In this document: positions 1-4,924 of the stretch, in pieces
How the letters are laid out: every line of letters begins with the position of its first letter
Numbering within the stretch: position 1 is the stretch's first letter
Source of the DNA: JAHEAO01 sp037968535
Lineage (GTDB): Bacteria; Pseudomonadota; Alphaproteobacteria; Rhodobacterales; Rhodobacteraceae
Direction: 5' to 3'
Length of the DNA: 8,098 bases
Assembly (NCBI GenBank): GCA_037968535.1
Contig: JBBKVT010000372.1
Span: 1-8,098 of the forward strand
Made by a program: the position numbers and the translations under genes
Notes under the pieces: model-generated
The model's database searches: none
What the model saw: only the letters and a program-made list of their open reading frames with translations
What the model was told of the DNA's origin: nothing

Positions 1-40
1 GCAAATCCCGCGTCCCACGCCCGCTTGTGTTCTTTGCCAT
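1..40 (-). CDS. rlmE: RlmE (FtsJ/RrmJ) 23S rRNA methyltransferase, N-terminal fragment
   Basis: Only the first 13 codons are in the window; the gene runs off the left edge. On the minus strand, the ATG at 40-38 opens a frame reading MAKNTSGRGTRDL, the N-terminus I recognise from alphaproteobacterial RlmE proteins. RlmE 2'-O-methylates U2552 in the A-loop of 23S rRNA, using S-adenosylmethionine, late in 50S assembly. A GAGGGG ribosome-binding sequence (plus-strand 45-50) lies just upstream of the ATG. The gene follows the Ppx/GppA gene on the same strand after a gap of about 100 bases, an arrangement I know from Rhodobacteraceae, which supports the call despite the short fragment. Confidence 0.75.
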   Translation of the reverse strand, partial: MAKNTSGRGTRDL

Positions 41-48
41 ACTACCCC

Positions 49-66
49 TCGGGCGCTGTTGCCCGA
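49..66 (-). promoter_or_regulatory. Hairpin in the rlmE leader next to its ribosome-binding site
   Basis: A perfect 6-bp inverted repeat, TCGGGC (49-54) and GCCCGA (61-66), with a 6-base loop, lies in the gap between the phosphatase gene and rlmE. In the minus-strand RNA the 3' arm ends with GA, the first two bases of the GAGGGG ribosome-binding sequence. No U-run follows, so it is not an intrinsic terminator. It could mark an RNA end or tune rlmE translation, but a stem this short may be chance. Confidence 0.25.
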
Positions 67-143
67 ACCATCAACATCATTTGTCCAAAAATATCCAAAT
101 CCGGCACCTGACGCAAAGCCCGGGTGGCGGCAACGGCATACGC

Positions 144-1256
144 TCAGAACGGCCCGTCTTCCAACACCCCGTCCGCCGACATCTGCGCATAGAGCAACCC
201 TTCGCGCAGCCCCCGGTCGGCCACTGAAAGCCGGTCGGTCGGCCAAACCCGCAATAGAGCCTGCAAAATGGCCGCCCCCGACATGATCAGCGCATGCCGG
301 TCGCGCCCGATCCGGGGATCGTCGCGCCGCCCCGCCGGACCCAGCGACAGGTAATTGCGGATCACCCGGTCGATCTGGTCCGACGTCATCCGCAGCCCGT
401 CAACCTTGTTGCGATCGTAACGGCGCAAGCCAAGATGACTGGCCGCGACGGTTGTCACGGTTCCGGAAGTGCCGATGATCTGGAACCCCTCCCGCGCCTG
501 TTCGGACGCATAGGGGGCGAAGGTCGCCAGGTTCTCCTCGAAAAACCAGCTCATCAACGCAAACCGCCCGGCATCGTCGAGAACGTCGTCGAACTGATCG
601 CGTAGCGTGGCCACGCCAAGCGGCACCGAAATCCAGTCGACGACTTTCGCATGTGGAAACGGCGTTTGCTCTTGCTTGAAGCCGGTATGCAATCGCATGA
701 TCGACTTCGGCCGCTCGCCCCGTGGCACATTCGACAGGTCGATCCATACCAGTTCCGTCGAGCCTCCGCCGATGTCGACGACCAGCAATTGTTCAGTCCG
801 GATCGAAACCAGCGAGGCGCAGGATATGACCGCCAGCCGGGCTTCTTCCTCGGGCTCGATGATGTCCAGCTTCAGGCCGGTTTCAGATTGTACGTAGCGG
901 ATGAATTCATGCGCATTGGTCGCGCGACGGCAGGCTTCGGTCGCGACCAGCCGCATCCGCTTGACCTTGTGCTTTTCCAGCTTCTTGCGACAGATCCTGA
1001 GCGCCTGAACCGTCCGGCCCATCGAGGCGCGAGACAGACGTCCCGATGCCTCAAGGCCCGACCCCAACTGGACCGATTTCGAGAAACTGTCGACGACATG
1101 AAACTGATTGCCTTTTGGCTGCGCAATCAGCATGCGGCAACTGTTCGTGCCCAGATCCAGCGCGGCATAGAGATCCGCAGGATCGGGAAAGGACGGCGCG
1201 GGTGGCTCGACCGGGTTCAGGAACGCGCCCGCACCAGTGGGACGCTTGGGCGCCAT
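144..1256 (-). CDS. Ppx/GppA-family phosphatase (exopolyphosphatase), short form
   Basis: This encodes a 370-residue exopolyphosphatase / guanosine pentaphosphatase family enzyme, which removes terminal phosphates from polyphosphate or converts pppGpp to ppGpp in the cytoplasm. ASKHA-fold motifs are in order: phosphate-1 loop ALDLGTNSC (residues 32-40), the EEEARL segment with the family's catalytic glutamate (136-141), phosphate-2 loop DIGGGSTEL (161-169), nucleotide/phosphate loop GTSGTVTT (262-269) and the C-terminal SVADRGLREG (344-353). It is well short of the roughly 500-residue E. coli Ppx and lacks the C-terminal HD-like domain. The Pro-rich stretch before residue 30 is probably disordered. 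The frame is open upstream to 1337, but I chose the ATG at 1256-1254 because a GGAGG (plus-strand 1264-1268) sits 7 bases before it and homology starts only later. Sequence cannot settle polyphosphate versus pppGpp as substrate. It probably shares a transcript with rlmE. Confidence 0.93.
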   Translation of the reverse strand: MAPKRPTGAGAFLNPVEPPAPSFPDPADLYAALDLGTNSCRMLIAQPKGNQFHVVDSFSKSVQLGSGLEASGRLSRASMGRTVQALRICRKKLEKHKVKRMRLVATEACRRATNAHEFIRYVQSETGLKLDIIEPEEEARLAVISCASLVSIRTEQLLVVDIGGGSTELVWIDLSNVPRGERPKSIMRLHTGFKQEQTPFPHAKVVDWISVPLGVATLRDQFDDVLDDAGRFALMSWFFEENLATFAPYASEQAREGFQIIGTSGTVTTVAASHLGLRRYDRNKVDGLRMTSDQIDRVIRNYLSLGPAGRRDDPRIGRDRHALIMSGAAILQALLRVWPTDRLSVADRGLREGLLYAQMSADGVLEDGPF

Positions 1257-1499
1257 GGATCGCCCTCCGATTTCAACTTGCCCCCACCCTAGCCACGCGC
1301 CCGGCATCGCGCAAGTGGGCTGCCCGATCTGGCTCATGATCTCGATGAAGATTTTTCAAGGCGGCACCTATGGTCTTGAGGCTTCCCACACCCTAAGCGT
1401 TGATGGCGATTTGGTCGCTCTGCACGCGCACGATGTCGAAAACCGGCCGCGTAGTCGCAATCGGGCCGCGTAGAAGCGGGGGACAAAAGGGAATCAGCG
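1257..1499. other. Divergent intergenic region between the phosphatase gene and the C1 operon
   Basis: This 243-base gap separates divergent genes and must hold the promoters for both directions. It contains the phosphatase ribosome-binding site (1264-1268), an ACTTGC/GCAAGT inverted repeat (1276-1281 and 1311-1316), a T-rich patch near 1351-1357, a GGCCGCGTAG direct repeat (1445-1454, 1464-1473) and the AAGGGA ribosome-binding sequence for the gene at 1500. I found no convincing sigma-70 -35/-10 pair, and nothing I could recognise as a cobalamin, SAM or SAH riboswitch. Confidence 0.6.
1445..1473. repeat. 10-bp direct repeat upstream of the C1 operon
   Basis: GGCCGCGTAG occurs twice, at 1445-1454 and 1464-1473, with a 19-bp period, close to two helical turns. 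The second copy ends 26 bases before the start codon at 1500. The position suits an operator bound side by side by a regulator, or repeated leader-RNA elements. I recognise no known regulator motif, and in GC-rich DNA a 10-bp repeat is not by itself strong evidence. Confidence 0.35.
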
Positions 1500-1802
1500 A
1501 TGGCAGATGTGACAATCGTTTACTGGCGCGACATTCCGGCCCAGGTGATCGTGGGCAAGGGACGCCGCGGCGCGAAGGCGCAACTGCCCGAGCGGTTCGA
1601 ACAAGCCATCGACCGGGCCGCGATGAAGGCGGACATGGCCGGGACTGACGACTATCTTGCCGAATGGCGCAAGGCCGAGCCCTACCCCGTTGAGGACGAC
1701 GGGTCCGACATCGAGATCGCGCAGGCCGAGGCCGCGCGGCTAGACGCGGACTACGATCAGGACCGGATCAGGACCCTGATCGCCAATGATGGATGGGCGT
1801 GA
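1500..1802 (+). CDS. 'Virulence factor'-family small protein, first gene of the C1 operon
   Basis: A 100-residue acidic cytoplasmic protein opening MADVTIVYWRDIPAQV and ending LIANDGWA. I recognise it as the small family annotated 'virulence factor' (Pfam Virulence_fact type) that stands in front of methylenetetrahydrofolate reductase-like genes in Rhodobacteraceae. No catalytic motif, signal peptide or membrane segment is visible. The start is supported by AAGGGA 7 bases before the ATG. The next gene begins 26 bases after the stop, so they are almost certainly co-transcribed. The family name says little about function. Its constant company suggests an accessory role in folate/corrinoid methyl transfer, which is inference from context only. 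Confidence 0.85.
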   Translation: MADVTIVYWRDIPAQVIVGKGRRGAKAQLPERFEQAIDRAAMKADMAGTDDYLAEWRKAEPYPVEDDGSDIEIAQAEAARLDADYDQDRIRTLIANDGWA

Positions 1803-1828
1803 ATCGTCGCCCGATTTTGGAGGCAGCA

Positions 1829-2758
1829 ATGGCACTTCTGAACTTTCGCAAGAAAAACAATACCGCGTCCCTTCCGGCCCGCGCCAATGTCGAAGCCTTC
1901 CTGCAGGGTTATTCGATCGAGGTGATGCCGCGCATTGCCGAGAAGGTCGAGGATTTCCGTGCGATCCTGCCCGAAGGCACCCGCGTCTACATCGCCCATA
2001 TTGACGGAACCCCGGTCGACGAGATGGTCGCGACCGCCAAGCGCCTGAACGATGCCGGCATGAAGGTGATGCCGCATTTCCCGGCGCGGATCATCCGGGA
2101 CGCCGCTATGCTGGGCGACTGGATTGCCCGCTATCAGGGTGAGGCCGATGTGCGTCAGGGTCTGATCCTTGCCGGCAACCCGGCTGAACAACTGGGCGAG
2201 TTCCATTCCTCGATGCAGCTTCTGGAAACCGGCCTTTTCGACAAGGCGGGCTTTGAGCGTCTTCATGTTGCTGGTCACCCCGAGGGCAACCGCGACATCG
2301 ACCCCGACGGCTCGGACAGGAATGTCCTTGATGCAATGCGCTGGAAGCAGGCTTTCAGTGCCCGCACCGATGCGAAAATGGCGCTGGCCACGCAATTTGC
2401 GTTTGAAGCCGAGCCAATCATCAAATGGGTCGACCGCCTGCAGGCCGAAGGTATCGACTTGCCGATCCATATCGGCATAGCGGGACCTGCAAAATTGCAG
2501 ACGCTGATCAAGTTCGCCATCGCCTGCGGCGTCGGCCCGTCGCTGAAGGTCCTGCAAAAGCGCGCGCTCGACGTGACCAAGCTGATCATGCCATACGAGC
2601 CCACCGATATCATCGCCGAACTGGCGGCCCACAAGGCCGCCAACCCCGCCTTCAACATCGAGCAGGTGCATTTCTTCCCGCTCGGCGGGATCAAGACCAA
2701 CGCAACCTGGGCGATCGAAAACGGGGGCGAAAGCGCCCGGCCCGCCAACGCAGCCTGA
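1829..2758 (+). CDS. Methylenetetrahydrofolate reductase-family protein
   Basis: A 309-residue TIM-barrel protein of the MTHFR family, which uses FAD to interconvert 5,10-methylene-THF and 5-methyl-THF in the cytoplasm. Visible anchors are SIEVMP (29-34, aligning with the E. coli MetF catalytic-glutamate motif, here E31), LILAGNP (112-118, the substrate/flavin-loop region), HVAGHPEG (146-153, matching the HPEA-type motif), TQF (188-190, folate-binding glutamine region), and HFFPLGG (281-287) near the C-terminus. At the place where MetF has its functional Asp in an RGD-like loop, this protein reads AGN. It belongs to the divergent MTHFR-like group found beside corrinoid methyltransferases rather than classical MetF. 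The frame is open from 1793, overlapping the previous gene, but the ATG at 1829 follows GGAGG (1819-1823) by 5 bases and starts the homology. The next gene starts 15 bases downstream. It probably supplies 5-methyl-THF, or oxidises it if the pathway runs as a demethylation. Confidence 0.88.
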   Translation: MALLNFRKKNNTASLPARANVEAFLQGYSIEVMPRIAEKVEDFRAILPEGTRVYIAHIDGTPVDEMVATAKRLNDAGMKVMPHFPARIIRDAAMLGDWIARYQGEADVRQGLILAGNPAEQLGEFHSSMQLLETGLFDKAGFERLHVAGHPEGNRDIDPDGSDRNVLDAMRWKQAFSARTDAKMALATQFAFEAEPIIKWVDRLQAEGIDLPIHIGIAGPAKLQTLIKFAIACGVGPSLKVLQKRALDVTKLIMPYEPTDIIAELAAHKAANPAFNIEQVHFFPLGGIKTNATWAIENGGESARPANAA

Positions 2759-2773
2759 ACCTTAGGAAATTCA

Positions 2774-3733
2774 ATGACCCGCACCGTTCTCGAGTCCAAA
2801 ACCAAAACCGTCGTCATCGGCTTCGATGAGCCATTCTGCGTGATTGGTGAACGGATCAACCCGACAGGCCGCAAAGCGCTGGCGGCCCAGCTGGAGGCGG
2901 GCGATTTCTCGACCGTCGAGAAGGACGCGCTGGAACAGGTCGCTTGCGGTGCGATGGTCCTCGATGTGAACGCAGGCGTTGTCTACAATTCCAACCCGAA
3001 CCCGAACGAAACCGAACCACCGCTGATGACCAGGATGATCCAGATGATCCAGGGTCTGGTCGATGTGCCGCTTTGCATCGACTCTTCCGTGCCGGGTGCA
3101 CTGGAGGCCGGCCTGGCCATTGCCGAGGGCCGACCGCTGCTCAATTCGGTCACCGGCGAAGAAGACCGGCTTGAACTCGTGCTGCCGCTGGTCAAGAAGT
3201 ACAATGTGCCGGTGGTTGCGATCTCGAACGACGATACCGGCATCTCGATGGACCCCGACGTGCGCTTTGCCGTGGCCAAGAAGATCGTCGAGCGCGCCGC
3301 CGATTTCGGAATTCCGGCGCATGACATCGTGGTCGATCCGCTGGTGATGCCGATCGGCGCGCTGGGCACCGCCGGACAGCAGGTGTTCACCCTTGTGCGT
3401 CGCCTGCGCGAGGAACTGGGCGTCAACACGACCTGCGGCGCTTCTAACATCAGCTTTGGGCTGCCGAACCGGCACGGCATCAACGCGGCTTTCTTGCCGA
3501 TGGCGATCTGCGCGGGCATGACATCCGCGATCATGAACCCGGTCCGCCCGGTCGAAATGGAAGCGATCCGCGCCGCCAACTTCCTGATGAACAACGATCC
3601 GAACGGCACCGAGTGGATCAAGTTTTCCCGCGCCATGGATGCCGTCAAGGAAGGCGCCAGCTTCGCCGAAGCCTCTGCCGCGGCGCGTGCCAGCGGCGCC
3701 GGCAAGGACGGCCGCCGTCGCCGCCGCGCTTAA
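2774..3733 (+). CDS. Methyltetrahydrofolate:corrinoid methyltransferase (pterin-binding domain protein)
   Basis: A 319-residue stand-alone pterin-binding TIM barrel of the MetH-middle-domain / AcsE (MeTr) family, which transfers the N5-methyl group of 5-methyl-THF to Co(I) of a corrinoid protein. Motifs in order: IGERINPTG (24-32), LDVNAG (63-68), CIDSS (101-105), NSVTGEE (124-130), DPLVMP (188-193) and GASNISFGLPNR (222-233), which carries the conserved pterin-ring Asn. The C-terminus is an Arg-rich tail, GKDGRRRRRA, outside the barrel. AGGA (2764-2767) lies 6 bases before the ATG, and the gene follows the reductase gene by 15 bases. As I remember published genetics in Phaeobacter inhibens, a protein of this type is the pterin-binding subunit of a methionine synthase split over several genes. 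The same fold also serves methylamine or betaine demethylation, and no corrinoid protein in the window decides between them. Confidence 0.9.
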   Translation: MTRTVLESKTKTVVIGFDEPFCVIGERINPTGRKALAAQLEAGDFSTVEKDALEQVACGAMVLDVNAGVVYNSNPNPNETEPPLMTRMIQMIQGLVDVPLCIDSSVPGALEAGLAIAEGRPLLNSVTGEEDRLELVLPLVKKYNVPVVAISNDDTGISMDPDVRFAVAKKIVERAADFGIPAHDIVVDPLVMPIGALGTAGQQVFTLVRRLREELGVNTTCGASNISFGLPNRHGINAAFLPMAICAGMTSAIMNPVRPVEMEAIRAANFLMNNDPNGTEWIKFSRAMDAVKEGASFAEASAAARASGAGKDGRRRRRA

Positions 3734-3744
3734 CGCCGCCTTAA
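3730..3744 (+). promoter_or_regulatory. CtrA-type binding box (TTAA-N7-TTAA)
   Basis: TTAACGCCGCCTTAAC at 3730-3745 is an exact TTAA-N7-TTAA, the consensus of the alphaproteobacterial response regulator CtrA. The first half overlaps the TAA stop of the preceding gene. The second half ends 24 bases before the ATG at 3769. TTAA is rare in DNA this GC-rich, so two correctly spaced copies in front of a gene are suggestive. I see no clear -10 element at the expected distance. Binding is inferred, not shown. Confidence 0.45.
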
Positions 3745-3768
3745 CCTGCTACGGGCAAATCTGTGCCC

Positions 3769-3999
3769 ATGAACGAGACCGAAACGATCCACCGCAACGA
3801 TATCTGGCTCAGTCAGATATTCGAGGCGAAGTCGGTCCTGTCCGGCGGTGTCGTTCGCCGGAAAGTCGCGGATGTGGAGCGCAAGGTCGGTCGTCTGCGG
3901 CTGGAATTGGAAGTTCGCAAGCGGGGCTTTCACCTGATCCGCTGCGGCTCGCAGTTTGTGATCCTCTGCGACACAGGCGAACTTTCCGTGGTCTGTTAG
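3769..3999 (+). CDS. Conserved small protein of unknown function (76 aa)
   Basis: A 76-residue protein beginning MNETETIHRNDIWLSQIF, with a central GGVVRRKVADVERKVGR block, then RRGFHLI-like and QFVILC segments, ending SVVC. It is soluble, with no signal peptide or membrane helix. The two C-terminal cysteines (in ILC and VVC) are 8 residues apart, too little for a metal-site call. I recall similar short Rhodobacteraceae proteins, some with a misleading phosphoribosylanthranilate isomerase name; nothing here resembles that TIM-barrel enzyme. A GTG at 3763 in frame is an alternative start. Neither start has a good ribosome-binding site: only ACGGG at 3751-3755, 7 bases from the GTG and 13 from the ATG. 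It lies 35 bases after the methyltransferase gene behind a CtrA-type box and is followed at once by tandem hairpins, so it may be its own unit or the last gene of the operon. Confidence 0.7.
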   Translation: MNETETIHRNDIWLSQIFEAKSVLSGGVVRRKVADVERKVGRLRLELEVRKRGFHLIRCGSQFVILCDTGELSVVC

Positions 4000-4021
4000 A
4001 AAAGTCTTCCCGAAGACTTTT
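4000..4021. terminator. Hairpin terminator directly after the 76-aa gene
   Basis: AAAAGTCTT (4000-4008) and AAGACTTTT (4013-4021) form a perfect 9-bp stem around a CCCG loop, starting one base after the TAG stop. The A-run/T-run arms give a U-run at the 3' end in either direction, so it could stop transcription on both strands. It closes the 1500-3999 gene group. Confidence 0.65.
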
Positions 4022-4025
4022 CGGC

Positions 4026-4051
4026 GAGATAAATTTTTCAAGAAAAATCTC
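4026..4051. terminator. Second tandem hairpin after the 76-aa gene
   Basis: ATTTTT (4033-4038) and AAAAAT (4043-4048) pair around CAAG. Alternatively an outer GAGAT/ATCTC stem (4026-4030 and 4047-4051) encloses part of it. It sits four bases beyond the first terminator hairpin. AT-rich hairpin pairs of this look recur after Rhodobacteraceae genes as I recall, so this may be a back-up terminator or a repeat-family member. Confidence 0.45.
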
Positions 4052-4151
4052 TGTCCGATCCGCGTTTAAATCATCGGATTGCCGTTCTGCTTGCTTTGCC
4101 AGCTTCGCCGCCGCAGCATGACGAATGTCCCGATTGTCCCACAGGTCACAA

Positions 4152-4826
4152 ATGACGCAGCCGCCGCCCGCTCTTTCGCGGTCCCTGCCCCGCATACTTC
4201 TCCGAATCGCGCTGATTCTCGCCCTTGCTTTTGGGGCGCATCTGCTGATGGATTTTGCATTGACGGGATTGAAGGCACTGCCACCCGGTGAAACCTCGCT
4301 GATGCTGACGTCGGTCATGGCGCTGGTCCTCGTGGCCTATGCCATTCTGATTGCCGTACCCTTCGTGCCGGGCGTCGAGATCGGTCTTTCGCTGCTCGTG
4401 ATGCAGGGACCGCCGATTGCGCCGCTGGTCTACCTGGCCTCGGTTGCCGGTCTGCTTCTGGCTTACTTCTGCGGACGCTGGATACCCGCGGCTTCAATTC
4501 GACGCCTGTTGCTGGATCTGCGCCTGGCGCGGGCAGCAATATGGATGGACCAGATCGGGGCCGCATCGCCCGAGGAACGTGTGGCACTTCTGGCCGACCG
4601 TCTGCCCGGCTGGCTGGGTCCGCACCTGCTGCGCTGGCGTTATGTCATGCTCGGTGTCCTGATCAACCTGCCGGGCACGACGGTGATCGGCGGCGGCGGC
4701 GGTATCTCGATGGTTGCGGGACTTAGCCGACTTTTTGCCCCGCTTGCCACCGCTCTGACGTTCGTGGTGGCGGTTCTTCCGGTGCCGCTCGGGATCTGGT
4801 TCTTCGGGATCGGCCTGTTGCCCTGA
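4152..4826 (+). CDS. Polytopic membrane protein, VTT/DedA-like
   Basis: A 224-residue inner-membrane protein with strongly hydrophobic stretches at about residues 13-33, 49-70, 77-107, 163-183 and 194-222, and a more polar loop with basic and acidic residues at about 110-160. VPFVPGVEIG (69-78) followed by a helix ending in FCGRW (106-110), and LPGTTVIGGGG (173-183) before the last helix, resemble the two re-entrant/PG-containing elements of the VTT (DedA, TVP38/TMEM64) superfamily of lipid scramblases and transporters. The match is partial, so the family call is moderate and no substrate can be named. The frame is open from an ATG at 4125, but I chose 4152, where AGGT (4143-4146) sits 5 bases upstream; the earlier ATG has no ribosome-binding site. 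It stands alone after two hairpins and 98 bases before the reactivase gene, with no obvious link to methyl transfer. Confidence 0.78.
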   Translation: MTQPPPALSRSLPRILLRIALILALAFGAHLLMDFALTGLKALPPGETSLMLTSVMALVLVAYAILIAVPFVPGVEIGLSLLVMQGPPIAPLVYLASVAGLLLAYFCGRWIPAASIRRLLLDLRLARAAIWMDQIGAASPEERVALLADRLPGWLGPHLLRWRYVMLGVLINLPGTTVIGGGGGISMVAGLSRLFAPLATALTFVVAVLPVPLGIWFFGIGLLP

Positions 4827-4924
4827 TTTGTGCCGCAAGCAGGCCAGAGAATGCCGTGCCCCGGCTTCCGTGTCGTCCGCAAACCGCTATGGTCGTGACA
4901 TTGAAATCCGACCAGAGGCACCGC

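Noticed and set aside
651..1292. Long plus-strand open frame (213 codons) opposite the phosphatase gene
   Set aside because: It is the antisense shadow of a clearly recognised Ppx/GppA gene and shows no family features.
1257..1499. SAM, SAH or cobalamin riboswitch ahead of the C1 operon
   Set aside because: I looked for the usual conserved boxes and stems and found none. A covariance-model scan would be decisive.
1757..2671. 304-codon minus-strand open frame opposite the MTHFR-like gene
   Set aside because: GC-rich coding sequence often leaves the opposite strand open. The plus-strand frame has the enzyme motifs and a ribosome-binding site.
2771..3705. Overlapping minus-strand open frames (234 and 240 codons) opposite the pterin methyltransferase gene
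   Set aside because: They are shadows of the methyltransferase gene, with low-complexity His/Arg- or Ser-rich translations.
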